Below, piece by piece: positions 8,069-19,089 of a stretch of 64,000 nucleotides of DNA (positions are counted from its first letter, which is position 1; every line of letters starts with the position of its first letter). The DNA comes from Rhodococcus sp. P-2 (lineage in GTDB: Bacteria; Actinomycetota; Actinomycetes; Mycobacteriales; Mycobacteriaceae). The stretch spans positions 4,276,053 to 4,340,052 of the forward strand of contig NZ_CP066779.1 in NCBI RefSeq assembly GCF_016598535.1. Reading direction: 5' to 3'. Under the pieces are notes generated by a model. That model ran no database searches. It saw nothing but the letters and a program-made list of their open reading frames with translations, and was not told where the DNA came from. The translations under genes were made by a program, and so were the position numbers.

Positions 8069-9709
8069 GTGACAGTGCCGAATCGTTTGCAATCGTCGAA
8101 CTCGGACGGCGCTCCCGGGACGCGTCCGACACAACCGGTTGCTACCGCGATCACGGCGCTCTCCGAACTGTCCGGGGCTCGCCTCGAATGGGTCGGGCAA
8201 CCGGGATCACAGTCGTCCGAGGTCGTCGTCAAGGGCGTGGACCTGCGTGCGCAGGGAATCGTGAGCGATGACCTCTTCGCCGCTCTGCCCGGCGCGAGGA
8301 CCCACGGCGCTCAGTTCGCCGTCGACGCTCTGGGGCGTGGTGCGACCGCGATCTTGACCGACGAGGCCGGCCTCGAATTGATCGAGGCCGCTGACAAGGC
8401 GCCCGACCGGTCCGTCCCGGTTCTCGTTCATCCGAACCCGCGGGATGTGCTCGGTGAGATCTCAGCGGAGATCTACGGACGGCCCTCGGAGAAGATGCAG
8501 GTCGTCGGCATTACCGGCACATCCGGCAAGACCACGACGTCGTACTTGCTCGAAGCGGCGATTGCCGGAGCCGGCCGCAAGCCGGGGCTGGTTGGCACCA
8601 TCGAGACTCGGATCGACGGCCGTCGGGTGCCCAGCGCTCTGACCACTCCGGAAGCTCCGCAACTCCATGCTCTGTTCGCCGTGATGGCAGAGCAGGGGAT
8701 CGATACCGTCGTCATGGAGGTGTCCAGTCACGCGCTAGCTCTCGGACGCGTCGACGGCATCCGCTTCGACATCGGCGCGTTCACCAATCTTTCGCAGGAT
8801 CACCTGGACTTCCATCGGGACTTCGAGGAGTACTTCCAGGCCAAGGCTCGGTTGTTCGATCCCGAGTCGACGGTGCGAGCCGAGCATGCCGTCGTCTGTG
8901 TCGACGACGTCTGGGGTCGACGGATGGCTGAGCTGGCCGCGACCGACGAGAGCGATGCGGTGACCACGGTCTCGACCTCGACGGCCGAGGCCGAGTGGAA
9001 GGTCGGCGCAGTCGAGGTTGCCGAGGACGGCTCGCAGACCTTCGAATTGGTCGGGCCGGACGGACAATCGTGGCCCGTCTCGCTTCGCCTCCCGGGTCGA
9101 TACAACGTGGCCAACGCAGCCTTGGCGCTGACTGTCAGCTTCGCGGCCGGACTCGATCCGGACGCTGCTGTTCGAGCACTCGGAACGGTGGATGTCCCCG
9201 GACGCGTCCAGCGGATCGACCGCGGGCAGAGCTTCTTGGCGGTGGTCGACTACGCCCACAAACCGGCAGCGCTCGAAGCCGTGATCGCCACCCTGCGCAA
9301 TCAGGTTCCCGGTCGAGTGGCTGTGGTCGTCGGTGCGGGCGGTGACCGCGACGCCGGCAAACGCACCCTCATGGGCGAAGCTGGTGCGAGGGGCGCAGAC
9401 CTGCTGATCGTCACCGACGACAACCCGCGCACCGAGGATCCGGCGAAAATTCGCGCTTCGGTGATGCGAGGCGCCGTCGACGTTCCCGAATCCGAACGAG
9501 GCGAGGTTCGCGAAGTGGGGGACAGAGCGCTCGCGATCGAGCAGGCGGTTCGGTGGGCGCAGCCAGGCGACGTAGTTCTGGTCGCAGGCAAAGGCCACGA
9601 AGTGGGTCAAGAAATCGACGGGGTCAAACACCCATTCGACGACCGCGAGGTGTTGGGCGAAATGATCGGCCGATTCGCGATCAACACAGCACATGGAGGC
9701 AAGCAATGA
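8069..9709 (+). CDS. murE: UDP-N-acetylmuramoyl-L-alanyl-D-glutamate--2,6-diaminopimelate ligase MurE
   Basis: 546 aa from a GTG at 8069 with AGGAG 5 bp upstream. The ATP-binding loop GITGTSGKTT has Lys154. The substrate-selecting motif DNPR lies at about 451-454 and is the signature of the meso-diaminopimelate enzyme rather than the lysine-adding one, matching the A1-gamma wall of this group. It adds meso-DAP to UDP-MurNAc-L-Ala-D-Glu in the cytoplasm. The stop overlaps the murF ATG by 4 bp. It starts a new translationally coupled run after the ftsI-murE gap and its repeats. Confidence 0.97.
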   Translation: MTVPNRLQSSNSDGAPGTRPTQPVATAITALSELSGARLEWVGQPGSQSSEVVVKGVDLRAQGIVSDDLFAALPGARTHGAQFAVDALGRGATAILTDEAGLELIEAADKAPDRSVPVLVHPNPRDVLGEISAEIYGRPSEKMQVVGITGTSGKTTTSYLLEAAIAGAGRKPGLVGTIETRIDGRRVPSALTTPEAPQLHALFAVMAEQGIDTVVMEVSSHALALGRVDGIRFDIGAFTNLSQDHLDFHRDFEEYFQAKARLFDPESTVRAEHAVVCVDDVWGRRMAELAATDESDAVTTVSTSTAEAEWKVGAVEVAEDGSQTFELVGPDGQSWPVSLRLPGRYNVANAALALTVSFAAGLDPDAAVRALGTVDVPGRVQRIDRGQSFLAVVDYAHKPAALEAVIATLRNQVPGRVAVVVGAGGDRDAGKRTLMGEAGARGADLLIVTDDNPRTEDPAKIRASVMRGAVDVPESERGEVREVGDRALAIEQAVRWAQPGDVVLVAGKGHEVGQEIDGVKHPFDDREVLGEMIGRFAINTAHGGKQ

Positions 9710-11274
9710 TCCCGATGACGCTCTCTCGGATCGCCGAGATCGTCGGAGGAACCCTGCATGACGTCGACGATCCGTCGACTCAGGTGACAGGAACCGTCGA
9801 ATTCGATTCGCGCAAGGCTGGTCCAGGTGGACTGTTTCTCGCACTCCCCGGCGCACGCGTCGACGGTCACGACCATGCGGAAGCGGCGGTGGCAGCCGGT
9901 GCTGTGGCGGTGCTCGCGGCGCGGCCGGTCGGGGTTCCGGCGATAGTTGTCCCGTCGGTACCGAGCGACGGTCCGAGCGCGGTGATGTTGCTCGAACACG
10001 ACACAGACGGATCGGGGGCTGCCGTCTTGCATGCCCTCGGCCTCCTGGCCAGGGCCGTGGTCGACGAACTGGCGGCAGAGGGGTCGGCTTCGGGGGGCGG
10101 GCTGACTCTGGTCGGTGTCACCGGTTCGGCAGGCAAGACCTCGACCAAGGACCTGATTGCGGCGCTGCTTCGCGAGCGCGGCGAGGTGGTCGCTCCACCA
10201 GGCTCGTTCAACAACGAACTGGGTCTGCCGTGGACCGTGCTCCGCGCCGACGAGAAGACCCGCTTCCTCGTCCTCGAGATGTCGGCCCGTGGAGTCGGTC
10301 ACGTCGGCGAACTGACCAAGATCGCGCCGCCGAAGATCGGCGTCGTTCTCAACGTGGGTACCGCCCATCTCGGTGAGTTCGGTTCGCGTGAAGCGATCGC
10401 GGTCGCCAAAGGTGAACTGGTGGAAGCACTCCCGTCGGCAGCCGACGGTGGAGTTGCGGTGCTCAACGCCGACGATCGCATGGTCGCCGCAATGGCGAGT
10501 CGAACCAAGGCCCGGATCGTATTCGTCGGTCAGTCGGAAGACTGCGACGTTCGGGCGACCGACGTGGTTGTCGACGACCAGGCCAGGGCTTCCTTCACGC
10601 TGAACTGTTCACAGGGTTCTGCACGTATTCGATTGGCCGTTCACGGCGAACATCACGTGAGCAATGCTCTTGCCGCTGCGGCCGTCGCACTCGAGAACGG
10701 CCTCACGGTTGCCGACATCGCACGTGTCCTCGAGGGCACGAGGGCAGCGTCCGCGAGGCGGATGGAAGTCACCGAGCGCGCCGACGGCGTCACCGTCGTC
10801 AACGACAGTTACAACGCCAATCCCGATTCCATGCGCGCCGCCCTCAAGGCGTTGGTGTCCATGGCGCGATCGGATCGGCACTTCGGGCGCCGTAGCTGGG
10901 CTGTGCTCGGTGAGATGGGTGAGCTCGGACCGGAATCGGTTGTCGAGCACGACGCGATCGGTCGCCTTGCCGTCAGACTCGATGTGAGCAAGTTGATCGT
11001 CGTCGGAACGGGCCGCACTTCGCGTGCGATGCATCAAGGAGCGGTGATGGAGGGGTCGTGGGGTGACGAGTCCGTCGTCGTGCCCGACGCAGCTGCGGCA
11101 ATCGCCATTCTCGAAGCGGAACTCGAACCGGGCGATCTCGTCCTGGTGAAGGCGTCCAAGTCGGTCGAACTGTGGACGGTCGCCGAAGCGATTCTGGCCG
11201 CAACACCCAGCGCCGACAGCGACAACACCGGTGATGAGAACAGCGATGGCGAGAACGGCGGGGATTCGCAGTGA
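9706..11274 (+). CDS. murF: UDP-N-acetylmuramoyl-tripeptide--D-alanyl-D-alanine ligase MurF
   Basis: 522 aa from the ATG at 9706, which overlaps the murE stop (ATGA). The ATP loop [14 protein letters not shown] has Lys144, and [15 protein letters not shown] is the classic MurF C-terminal motif. It adds D-Ala-D-Ala to complete the UDP-MurNAc pentapeptide. The last 20 residues form an Asp/Asn/Gly-rich tail made of repeated GDEN/SDGEN-like units, which looks like an expanded, poorly conserved end. The stop overlaps the mraY GTG. Confidence 0.96.
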   Translation: MIPMTLSRIAEIVGGTLHDVDDPSTQVTGTVEFDSRKAGPGGLFLALPGARVDGHDHAEAAVAAGAVAVLAARPVGVPAIVVPSVPSDGPSAVMLLEHDTDGSGAAVLHALGLLARAVVDELAAEGSASGGGLTLVGVTGSAGKTSTKDLIAALLRERGEVVAPPGSFNNELGLPWTVLRADEKTRFLVLEMSARGVGHVGELTKIAPPKIGVVLNVGTAHLGEFGSREAIAVAKGELVEALPSAADGGVAVLNADDRMVAAMASRTKARIVFVGQSEDCDVRATDVVVDDQARASFTLNCSQGSARIRLAVHGEHHVSNALAAAAVALENGLTVADIARVLEGTRAASARRMEVTERADGVTVVNDSYNANPDSMRAALKALVSMARSDRHFGRRSWAVLGEMGELGPESVVEHDAIGRLAVRLDVSKLIVVGTGRTSRAMHQGAVMEGSWGDESVVVPDAAAAIAILEAELEPGDLVLVKASKSVELWTVAEAILAATPSADSDNTGDENSDGENGGDSQ

Positions 11275-12353
11275 TCCAGATTCTTCTCGCCGCAGGCATC
11301 GCGCTGGCGGTCTCCATCATGCTCACGCCGATCCTGATCAAGGCGTTCTCGAAACAAGGTTTCGGGCAGGAAATCCGAACCGAAGGTCCAGCCAGTCACC
11401 AGGCCAAGCGCGGCACTCCGACAATGGGTGGCGTCGCGATCCTGACCGGAATCTGGGCCGGCTATCTCGGCTCACACCTCATCGGTCTCGGCATGGACAA
11501 CGCGGAGGGGCCATCGGCGTCCGGCCTACTCGTTCTCGGTCTGACCACCGCGCTCGGTGGAGTCGGTTTCCTCGACGACTTCATCAAGATCCGCAAGCAG
11601 CGCAATCTCGGACTGAACAAGACAGCGAAGCTGGTCGGCCAGTTCGTCGCTGCCATTGCCTTCGGAATCTTGGCCCTTCAGTTCCGCGGTGACGACGGGC
11701 TGACTCCGGGCAGTGTTCATCTGTCGTACGTTCGCGACATCGCTACCGTCTCACTCGGGTCCGTGGTCTTCATCGCTTTCTGCTACCTACTGGTCAGCGC
11801 GTGGTCCAATGCCGTCAACCTGACCGACGGACTCGACGGACTGGCCGCCGGAGCAATGAGTTTCGTTCTCGGCGCCTACGTCATCATCACGTTCTGGCAG
11901 TTCCGCTACTCGTGTGAGACCAACCCCGGCAAGGGTTGCTACGACGTCCGAGATCCCCTCGATCTTGCGGTGCTCTGCGCGGCCGGCGCCGGCGCGTGCA
12001 TCGGTTTCCTCTGGTGGAATGCCGCACCCGCCAAGATCTTCATGGGCGACACCGGTTCTCTTGCCCTCGGCGGCATGCTCGCCGGGTTGTCGATCACCAC
12101 CAGCACGGAACTGTTGATGGTTGTCATCGGTGCGCTGTTCGTCGCGGAGGCCGCGTCGGTGGTGATCCAGGTAGCGGTGTTCCGGTCCAGCCGACGGCGG
12201 GTCTTCCGAATGGCGCCGTTCCATCACCACTTCGAACTCGCCGGGTGGGCTGAAACCACGGTGATCATCAGATTCTGGTTGCTGGCTGCTATTGCGTCGG
12301 CGATCGGATTGGCACTCTTCTACAGCGAATACCTCGCAGCGCTCGGAGGCTGA
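11271..12353 (+). CDS. mraY: Phospho-N-acetylmuramoyl-pentapeptide transferase MraY
   Basis: 360 aa from a GTG at 11271 overlapping the murF stop (GTGA). It is a polytopic membrane protein with about ten spans. Signature stretches are [42 protein letters not shown] and [18 protein letters not shown] (His-rich loop); the Asp residues of LDD and NLTDGLD form the Mg2+ and substrate site. It transfers phospho-MurNAc-pentapeptide to undecaprenyl phosphate, making lipid I. The murD start follows after 5 bp. Confidence 0.97.
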   Translation: MIQILLAAGIALAVSIMLTPILIKAFSKQGFGQEIRTEGPASHQAKRGTPTMGGVAILTGIWAGYLGSHLIGLGMDNAEGPSASGLLVLGLTTALGGVGFLDDFIKIRKQRNLGLNKTAKLVGQFVAAIAFGILALQFRGDDGLTPGSVHLSYVRDIATVSLGSVVFIAFCYLLVSAWSNAVNLTDGLDGLAAGAMSFVLGAYVIITFWQFRYSCETNPGKGCYDVRDPLDLAVLCAAGAGACIGFLWWNAAPAKIFMGDTGSLALGGMLAGLSITTSTELLMVVIGALFVAEAASVVIQVAVFRSSRRRVFRMAPFHHHFELAGWAETTVIIRFWLLAAIASAIGLALFYSEYLAALGG

Positions 12354-12358
12354 AAACC

Positions 12359-13882
12359 ATGACCAGCTCAGCGGATTCCGAGAACGATCTGTCCTGGCTC
12401 CGCGGTACGCGAGTGCTGGTCGCCGGTGGGCGGGTGTCCGGTCAAGCGACCATCGAACCACTCGTCGCTCTCGGTGCTGTCGTGACAGTGGCCGATTCGA
12501 CCTTGGACTTCGCGCAGCGCTGCGCCGAGCTCGGTGCGGACATGGTGACCACCACCTCGATCGAGGATGCCCCGGATTCGATCACCGAGTACGGGCTCGT
12601 CGTCACCAGTCCTGGCTTTCGGCCGGATGCACCGATCCTTGCAGCTGCCGCCGGTCACGGGATTCCCATCTGGGGAGACGTCGAGTTCTCGTGGCGCGTC
12701 GACCACAGCGGACACTTCGGCGGGCCCCGTAAATGGCTCGTGGTGACAGGGACGAACGGAAAGACCACGACGACGTCGATGCTGGCCTCGATTCTCGACG
12801 CCTCCGGAGTCGTCGGCCGAGCCTGCGGAAACATCGGACTGCCGATTCTCGACGCACTCGCCGAGACGTCGCCGCGCGTGGAGTACCTCGCTGTCGAACT
12901 GTCGTCTTTCCAATTGCACTGGGCACCTTCGGTGCGTCCGGATGCCGGCGTGGTCCTCAATGTCGCCGAGGATCACCTCGACTGGCACGGCGGAATGAGC
13001 GCGTACGCCGAGGCCAAGTCGCGGGCGCTGAGTGGAAAGGTTGCGGTGGTCGGCCTCGATGACGCAATCGCTTCCGAACTGGGAACTCGCGCAACGGCAG
13101 ACATTGTCACCGGATTCAGATTGGGTGAACCGGGCGAAGGAGAACTGGGTGTCGAAGCGGGACACCTCGTGGACAACGCTTTCGGCGATCACGTCCGCTT
13201 GGCCGAAGCAGCTTCCATCGATCCGGCCGGCCCGGCAGGCGTCATGGACGCGCTTGCCGCTGCAGCCTTGGCGCGGGCACTCGGATTCGAAGCAGACGTC
13301 GTCGAACGCGGTCTGGCCGCACACAAGGTCGGCCCACACCGCGGCGCCCTGGTCGGCCGTGTCGGATCCGTTGTGTACATCGACGATTCCAAGGCCACCA
13401 ACCCGCACGCAGCCAGACCGTCGATACTCGCGCACGACCGCGTCGTCTGGGTTGCAGGCGGTCTGCTCAAGGGAGCAAGCGTCGACCAGTTGGTGAGCGA
13501 AGTGGGACCGCGATTGTCCGGCGCTGTACTTCTCGGCCGTGATGCCGGTGTGATCGAGGACGCGCTGGCGCGACACGCGCCCGATGTTCCCGTGGTGCAC
13601 ATGCTGTCGGGGGACGATGAAGCGGTGAGCGAAACCAGCAGCAACTCGACTCTCACCATCCGACTGCCGTCGGGTGCCGACGCGGATGCCGTCATGGCGG
13701 CAGTGGTAGTCGAAGCTGCCGAGTTGGCGTCCCCCGGTGATGCGGTTGTACTCGCCCCGGCCGCCGCGTCGCTGGATATGTTCGCGAGCTACGGACATCG
13801 TGGTGACAGCTTCGCCGCCGCTGTAGCAGCATTACCCGATCCGTTCACCGATTCGCCTGGCGAAGCCGGGAACTTGCGATGA
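12359..13882 (+). CDS. murD: UDP-N-acetylmuramoyl-L-alanine--D-glutamate ligase MurD
   Basis: 507 aa from the ATG at 12359. It has an N-terminal Rossmann-like UDP-binding domain ([20 protein letters not shown]), a central ATP domain with [12 protein letters not shown] (Lys135), and a C-terminal domain with [13 protein letters not shown] and [11 protein letters not shown]. It adds D-glutamate to UDP-MurNAc-L-Ala. It is somewhat longer than the E. coli enzyme (438 aa), in line with actinobacterial MurD. The stop overlaps the ftsW ATG by 4 bp. Confidence 0.96.
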   Translation: MTSSADSENDLSWLRGTRVLVAGGRVSGQATIEPLVALGAVVTVADSTLDFAQRCAELGADMVTTTSIEDAPDSITEYGLVVTSPGFRPDAPILAAAAGHGIPIWGDVEFSWRVDHSGHFGGPRKWLVVTGTNGKTTTTSMLASILDASGVVGRACGNIGLPILDALAETSPRVEYLAVELSSFQLHWAPSVRPDAGVVLNVAEDHLDWHGGMSAYAEAKSRALSGKVAVVGLDDAIASELGTRATADIVTGFRLGEPGEGELGVEAGHLVDNAFGDHVRLAEAASIDPAGPAGVMDALAAAALARALGFEADVVERGLAAHKVGPHRGALVGRVGSVVYIDDSKATNPHAARPSILAHDRVVWVAGGLLKGASVDQLVSEVGPRLSGAVLLGRDAGVIEDALARHAPDVPVVHMLSGDDEAVSETSSNSTLTIRLPSGADADAVMAAVVVEAAELASPGDAVVLAPAAASLDMFASYGHRGDSFAAAVAALPDPFTDSPGEAGNLR

Positions 13883-15357
13883 CCAAGGGTCCCAAGACCC
13901 GAATCGGTGCCTGGTTGTCGCGGCCGTTGGCGTCGTTCCACCTGGTGGTGACGATTGCCACGATGTTGACCGTCTTGGGGCTCGTGATGGTTCTCTCGGC
14001 GTCGAGCGTCGAGCAGTACGTGTCCGGTGGATCGGCATATTCGCTGTTCACTCAGCAGTTGATCTTCGCGATTCTCGGGGCGGTGCTCTTCTACGTCGCG
14101 CTGCGCATCCCGGCGAGAGTGCTCCGGCAGTATTCGTTTCCGCTGTTCGTCGTCGTGCTCATCATGCTGGTACTCGTCCTGATTCCGGGCATCGGCACCG
14201 AAGCGCAGGGCGCGCGTCGCTGGTTCAACGTCGGTGGGTTCTCGGTGCAGCCGTCGGAAATCATGAAGGTCGCGCTGGCGATCTGGGGCGCACATCTGTT
14301 GGCCTCGAGGCGGCCGGACGACCGATCCGTGAAGTCGATCCTGATTCCGCTCGTGCCCGCTGCGATGCTGGTCTTCGCCCTGGTCGTCGCGCAGCCGAAC
14401 CTCAGTACGACCATCGCATTGGGGATCATCGTCGGCGCCTTGCTGTGGTTCGGTGGGCTGCCACTGAAACTTTTCGGCTCGATAGCGGTGACGGGCGTCG
14501 TCGTGGCGGGCGTGCTGGCCATGACGGCTGGTTATCGTTCCGATCGAGTTCAGGCCTTCTTCAACAAGAGCGACGACCTGCAGGGCAACAACTATCAGGC
14601 CAAGCAGGCTTTGTATTCGCTCGCCGACGGGGGCTTTTTCGGACGCGGACTCGGTCAGAGCGTCGCAAAGTGGAACTACCTACCCAACGCGCACAACGAC
14701 TTTATCTTCGCGATCATCGGCGAAGAGCTGGGATTTGTCGGCTGCGCGGTCGTGATCGGTTTGTTCGCCGTGTTCGTGTACACGGGATTGAGAATCGCAG
14801 CGCGCAGCATCGATCCGTTCTGGCGCCTCCTGTCGGCTACCGCGACTACCTGGATCGTCGGCCAGGCGATGATCAACATCGGTTACGTCATCGGACTGCT
14901 GCCGGTGACCGGACTCCAGTTGCCCTTGGTCTCCGCCGGTGGTTCGTCCCTGGCGATCACGCTGTTCATGTTCGGCGTCATCGCCAATGCAGCCCGACAC
15001 GAGCCGGAAGCAGTTGCCGCTCTGAACTCCGGGCAGGACGGCAAGATCTCGAAGTTGCTCAGACTGCCCAAGCCGGTGTTGTACCACCCGCCGTCAGGGG
15101 GTCGGCCGATCCGTCGACCGAAGCCCGCACGGCAGATCGAACCGGCGCGCGGACGCGACGGCCGGCGCGCGATCGAGACGGGTGATCGACGCAAGCGGGC
15201 AGATCAAGGTGCTCGCACATCCGCGGATTCCACACGAGGTGCGGCCGCTGGGTCACGGAAGCGCACCGCGGGAGGGCAGAATGGTCAGCGTCGGCAGGCG
15301 CCGACACGTAGGGCACAAGATCCACGAGAAGTTCGAGAGCGAGGAATTCGTAGGTGA
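13879..15357 (+). CDS. ftsW: Septal peptidoglycan glycosyltransferase FtsW (SEDS family)
   Basis: 492 aa from the ATG at 13879, overlapping the murD stop. It is a polytopic SEDS protein with about ten spans. Conserved stretches include [59 protein letters not shown] and [11 protein letters not shown] near the end. It polymerises lipid II at the septum together with FtsI. A basic Arg/Lys-rich cytoplasmic tail of about 110 residues follows the last span; a long tail is typical of mycobacterial FtsW, where it contacts FtsZ. The stop overlaps the murG start. Confidence 0.96.
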   Translation: MTKGPKTRIGAWLSRPLASFHLVVTIATMLTVLGLVMVLSASSVEQYVSGGSAYSLFTQQLIFAILGAVLFYVALRIPARVLRQYSFPLFVVVLIMLVLVLIPGIGTEAQGARRWFNVGGFSVQPSEIMKVALAIWGAHLLASRRPDDRSVKSILIPLVPAAMLVFALVVAQPNLSTTIALGIIVGALLWFGGLPLKLFGSIAVTGVVVAGVLAMTAGYRSDRVQAFFNKSDDLQGNNYQAKQALYSLADGGFFGRGLGQSVAKWNYLPNAHNDFIFAIIGEELGFVGCAVVIGLFAVFVYTGLRIAARSIDPFWRLLSATATTWIVGQAMINIGYVIGLLPVTGLQLPLVSAGGSSLAITLFMFGVIANAARHEPEAVAALNSGQDGKISKLLRLPKPVLYHPPSGGRPIRRPKPARQIEPARGRDGRRAIETGDRRKRADQGARTSADSTRGAAAGSRKRTAGGQNGQRRQAPTRRAQDPREVRERGIRR

Positions 15358-16523
15358 GCGGCAACAAATCGGCTCTGTCGGTAGTGGTGGCAGGGGGAGG
15401 CACGGCTGGTCATATCGAACCCGCACTTGCGGTCGCGGACGCGGTCAAGGCCGCTCAGCCCGATACCAGGATCACCGCACTCGGGACAGCGCGTGGTCTC
15501 GAAACCACCTTGGTTCCTGCTCGCGGGTACACCCTCGAACTCATTCCGCCGGTTCCGCTTCCCCGTAAGCCCACGATGGATCTGGTGAAACTGCCGACAC
15601 GCATCCTGGCCTCGGTGCGCAGGACGCGCGAGGTACTCGATTCCGTCGACGCTGACGTGATCGTCGGTTTCGGCGGCTACGTCGCGCTTCCGGCCTACCT
15701 TGCCGCCCGCGGTGGTGTTCTTCGGCGCCGCCGCAAGATTCCGATCGTCATCCACGAGGCGAACGCCAGTGCCGGCATCGCGAACAAGATCGGTGCCCGC
15801 CTGGCGACGCGTGTGCTTGCTGCCGTTCCGGGGTCGGGTGTGAAGAACCGAGGCGATCAGGACGCCGAGATCGTCGGCATTCCGGTGCGGGCGTCGATCG
15901 CGAATTTCGATCGAGCAGGTCTCCGCTCGCAAGCGCGCGAGTACTTCGGACTGCCGCAGGACGGTCCCGTTCTGCTCGTCTTCGGTGGATCGCAGGGCGC
16001 GAAGTCGCTCAACGACGCGGTGTCCGGAGCAGCGGAAGAACTGGCCAAGGCCGGGATCTCGGTGCTGCACGCTCACGGTCCCAAGAACTCTCTCGAGGTC
16101 ACGCAGTACTCGGAAACGGCACCGTACGTGGCTGTTCCTTATCTTTCACGGATGGATCTCGCGTACGCCGCAGCCGACGCGACCATTTGTCGTTCCGGCG
16201 CGATGACGGTTGCCGAGGTCTCTGCCGTCGGGCTTCCGGCTGTCTACGTTCCGCTGCCGCACGGCAATGGTGAGCAGGAGCTCAACGCGAAACCCGTTGT
16301 CGCAGCGGGCGGCGCGATCATCGTCTCCGACAACGAGCTCACGCCGACGTTCGTCGCCGGTACTGTCGTGCCGATGCTGAGCGACAGCGCGCGCCTCGAC
16401 AAGATGAGCAGTGGCGCTGCCAATGTCGGACACCGCACGGCGGCAACCGAGATCGCACGGATAGTGCTCGACATCGCGGCAAAGGAAAACGCCGTCCAGG
16501 AAAACGCAAGGGGAAACCGATGA
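15354..16523 (+). CDS. murG: UDP-GlcNAc:undecaprenyl-P-P-MurNAc-pentapeptide GlcNAc transferase MurG
   Basis: 389 aa from a GTG at 15354 overlapping the ftsW stop (GTGA). The N-terminal [17 protein letters not shown] loop, [24 protein letters not shown] and [14 protein letters not shown] with [20 protein letters not shown] are MurG hallmarks. It converts lipid I to lipid II at the inner face of the membrane. The C-terminus is a short Asn/Glu/Ala tail with a small repeated ENA element. The stop overlaps the murC ATG. Confidence 0.97.
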   Translation: MSGNKSALSVVVAGGGTAGHIEPALAVADAVKAAQPDTRITALGTARGLETTLVPARGYTLELIPPVPLPRKPTMDLVKLPTRILASVRRTREVLDSVDADVIVGFGGYVALPAYLAARGGVLRRRRKIPIVIHEANASAGIANKIGARLATRVLAAVPGSGVKNRGDQDAEIVGIPVRASIANFDRAGLRSQAREYFGLPQDGPVLLVFGGSQGAKSLNDAVSGAAEELAKAGISVLHAHGPKNSLEVTQYSETAPYVAVPYLSRMDLAYAAADATICRSGAMTVAEVSAVGLPAVYVPLPHGNGEQELNAKPVVAAGGAIIVSDNELTPTFVAGTVVPMLSDSARLDKMSSGAANVGHRTAATEIARIVLDIAAKENAVQENARGNR

Positions 16524-18028
16524 CCGCGCTGCCCGCCCACCTCGAGCGAGTACACATGGTCGGAATCGGCGGTGCCGGTATGTCCGGCATCGCGCGAATT
16601 CTGCTTTCCCGCGGGGGCCTGGTATCGGGTTCGGACGCCAAGGAGAGCCGAGGGGTCCTGGCGCTTCGTGCACGCGGGGCGCAGGTTCGGATCGGCCACG
16701 ACGCCGATGCTCTCGACCTGCTGCCCGGTGGTCCGACCGTCGTCGTCACGACGCACGCAGCCATCCCGAAGGACAACCCGGAACTCGTCGAGGCCGCTCG
16801 CCGCGGAATCCCGGTGATTCTTCGACCGGCTGTCCTTGCTTCGCTCATGCAGGGCAATCGCACGTTCCTGGTTTCGGGTACACACGGCAAGACGTCGACG
16901 ACCTCGATGCTCGTGGTCGCCCTGCAGCACTGTGGTTTCGACCCGTCTTTCGCCGTCGGTGGCGAACTCAACGAGGCGGGAACGAACGCCCATCACGGTA
17001 GTGGTGACGTCTTCGTCGCCGAGGCGGACGAGAGCGACGGGTCACTGCTTCAGTACGACCCCAACGTGATCGTCGTGACCAACATCGAGGCCGATCACCT
17101 CGACTACTTCGGCAGCGTCGAAGCCTACGTGAAGGTGTTCGACGATTTTGTCGACAAGCTACGTCCGGGCGGACTCTTGATTGCCTGCCTCGACGATCCG
17201 GGATCTGCAGACCTCGCGAAGCGAATCGTGGCCTCGGGTCGTTCGGACATCCGGGTACTCGGTTACGGATCAGCAGACGCGCAGGAAGTGGAGGCGGGCA
17301 CTGCCTTCGAGCCTGTCGACGGCGTCGAGGTCGGAGTCCGACTACTTGGCTTCCATGCACACGACGTCGGGGGAGTCCTGCAGTTCCAGCTCGCCGGCGA
17401 GAGCGCTGCGCGAACCGTGCGGATGGCAGTGCCGGGTCGTCACATGGCGCTCAATGCACTTGCCGCTCTGCTGGCCGCCCGTGACGCCGGCGCCGAGACG
17501 GAGGAAATCGTCGAGGGGCTCGCCGGATTCGGCGGCGTCCACCGCCGATTCCAGTTCACCGGCCGCGAGCGTGGTGTCCGCGTGTTCGACGACTACGCCC
17601 ACCATCCGACCGAAGTTCGGGCGGTCCTCGGCGCGGCGGCGGATCTGGTTCGACCGGAAGACGATTCGTCGTCGACCAATTCGGCCGCCGGACGCGTGAT
17701 CGTGGTCTTCCAACCTCATCTCTATTCGCGCACAGCCGCGTTTGCCGAGGAGTTCGCGCAGGCACTGGACTTGGCCGACGAGGTAGTGGTTCTCGACGTC
17801 TACGGCGCTCGCGAAGAGCCGATGCCGGGCGTCAGCGGTGCGCTGGTCGCTCAATCGGTCACCAAACCTGTTCACTATCAACCTGATCTGTCGCAGGCGC
17901 CGAAGCAGGTTGCGGCGTTGGCTCACCCCGGCGACATCGTCATCACGATGGGTGCCGGCGACGTCACCATGCTCGGCAAACAGATCCTCGATGCTTTGCG
18001 TTCGGCGCCGCATCCCGCGCCGCGATGA
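16520..18028 (+). CDS. murC: UDP-N-acetylmuramate--L-alanine ligase MurC
   Basis: 502 aa from the ATG at 16520, overlapping the murG stop. It begins [20 protein letters not shown], the MurC UDP-binding signature. The ATP loop [13 protein letters not shown] has Lys124, and [14 protein letters not shown] and [10 protein letters not shown] lie in the C-terminal half. It ligates L-alanine to UDP-MurNAc, the first peptide step. Its late position after murG is the standard actinobacterial order. The stop overlaps the ftsQ ATG. Confidence 0.97.
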   Translation: MTALPAHLERVHMVGIGGAGMSGIARILLSRGGLVSGSDAKESRGVLALRARGAQVRIGHDADALDLLPGGPTVVVTTHAAIPKDNPELVEAARRGIPVILRPAVLASLMQGNRTFLVSGTHGKTSTTSMLVVALQHCGFDPSFAVGGELNEAGTNAHHGSGDVFVAEADESDGSLLQYDPNVIVVTNIEADHLDYFGSVEAYVKVFDDFVDKLRPGGLLIACLDDPGSADLAKRIVASGRSDIRVLGYGSADAQEVEAGTAFEPVDGVEVGVRLLGFHAHDVGGVLQFQLAGESAARTVRMAVPGRHMALNALAALLAARDAGAETEEIVEGLAGFGGVHRRFQFTGRERGVRVFDDYAHHPTEVRAVLGAAADLVRPEDDSSSTNSAAGRVIVVFQPHLYSRTAAFAEEFAQALDLADEVVVLDVYGAREEPMPGVSGALVAQSVTKPVHYQPDLSQAPKQVAALAHPGDIVITMGAGDVTMLGKQILDALRSAPHPAPR

Positions 18029-18831
18029 CACCCGACGCACGAAGTCGGCGCGGGCGTCGAGACCCTCAAGCCAGACGCGCCACCAGCACGCGTCGGCGTA
18101 GTACTCGCACCGAATCGCGATACTCGACGCGGTCGACGGAGCCGGCTCCCGAACCCACACCGACTCGTAAGTGGTTCAAGCGACCGCTGATCGTGGCCCC
18201 GCTGGCAATCGTGCTGGTGGTGGGGATCGCGCTGACGGCCTGGTTGTCTCCGGTGCTCTCGGTCCGGGGCACCGAAGTTCTCGGTGCGACGACCGTCAGT
18301 GAGGAACAGATCCTTTCGCTCCTGGCCGTACCGACCGGTCAGCCGTTGATGCGGGTCGACACCGGCGCCGCCGCGGCACGTGTCGCGACGATTCCGAAGG
18401 TGGCCTCTGCTCGTGTGCAGCGGATGTATCCGTCGACCATCCGCGTCACCGTCACCGAACGGGTACCGGTTGTCTTCGTCGATTCACCTGAGGGCGCACA
18501 CCTGCTGGACGAGAAGGGTGTCGATTTCGAGATGGGCGTCCCGCCGCCCGGGGTTCCGCGTCTGGTGACACCGACGCCCGGGTGGAACGACGAGCCGACG
18601 CTCGCTGCTCTCGAGGTGTTGTCGGTGTTGCCGCCGGATCTGAGATTTCAGGTGGGAGAGGTTGCCGCTCGGTCGATTTCGAGTGTCACGCTGACACTGC
18701 TCGACGGTCGCGTCGTAAACTGGGGCGGTGTCGAGCACTCGGATCGTAAGGCTGCCGTGACGCTTCCGCTGTTGACTCAGCCGGGGCAGACGTACGACGT
18801 GTCCAGTCCTGATCTGCCGACGGTCCGATAG
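18025..18831 (+). CDS. ftsQ: Cell division protein FtsQ (DivIB)
   Basis: 268 aa from the ATG at 18025, overlapping the murC stop. A long basic cytoplasmic N-terminus (about 50 residues, Arg/Thr-rich) precedes one membrane span ([20 protein letters not shown]). The POTRA domain follows ([51 protein letters not shown]) and then the FtsQ beta domain. It is a bitopic divisome scaffold. This closes the coupled run from murE; ftsZ follows after 258 bp with its own promoter signals. Confidence 0.95.
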   Translation: MTPDARSRRGRRDPQARRATSTRRRSTRTESRYSTRSTEPAPEPTPTRKWFKRPLIVAPLAIVLVVGIALTAWLSPVLSVRGTEVLGATTVSEEQILSLLAVPTGQPLMRVDTGAAAARVATIPKVASARVQRMYPSTIRVTVTERVPVVFVDSPEGAHLLDEKGVDFEMGVPPPGVPRLVTPTPGWNDEPTLAALEVLSVLPPDLRFQVGEVAARSISSVTLTLLDGRVVNWGGVEHSDRKAAVTLPLLTQPGQTYDVSSPDLPTVR

Positions 18832-18940
18832 CGCGCGGTGCACTCGTGCGTCGGTGCGTGGCAAATACTTCGGTGTGTCCCGGCGCGCCTAATGGCGGAA
18901 CGCGACGACGGTGCATAGCGTTTCGTTTCAGATCGAATAC

Positions 18941-18978
18941 TTGACATAACTCTAACCCTGTGGTTGAGGTTTAGAGTT
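18941..18978 (+). promoter_or_regulatory. ftsZ promoter candidate with interrupted inverted repeat
   Basis: TTGACA (18941-18946) is a consensus -35 hexamer; no equally good -10 follows at 17 bp. Directly after it lies a near-perfect inverted repeat, AACTCTAACC (18948-18957) and GGTTTAGAGTT (18968-18978), with one unpaired base. It covers the region where RNA polymerase would sit and could be an operator controlling ftsZ. Confidence 0.45.
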
Positions 18979-18989
18979 TATCTCGAACA

Positions 18990-19057
18990 CCAGCAGTAAC
19001 AAAGACCCAGCAGTTACAAAGACAGCAGCAGTACCAAAGACAGCAGCACTGACAAGC
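18990..19057. repeat. Tandem 17-18-bp repeats in the ftsZ leader
   Basis: Units start at 18990 (17 bp), 19007 (17 bp) and 19024 (18 bp), with a partial copy from 19042. The shared core is CAGCAGTWMCAAAGAC. The array lies between the putative promoter and the ftsZ start, so it is expected in the 5' UTR. Confidence 0.8.
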
Positions 19058-19089
19058 AGCGTGAAACACGACACGGAAGGCGAGAGCCG

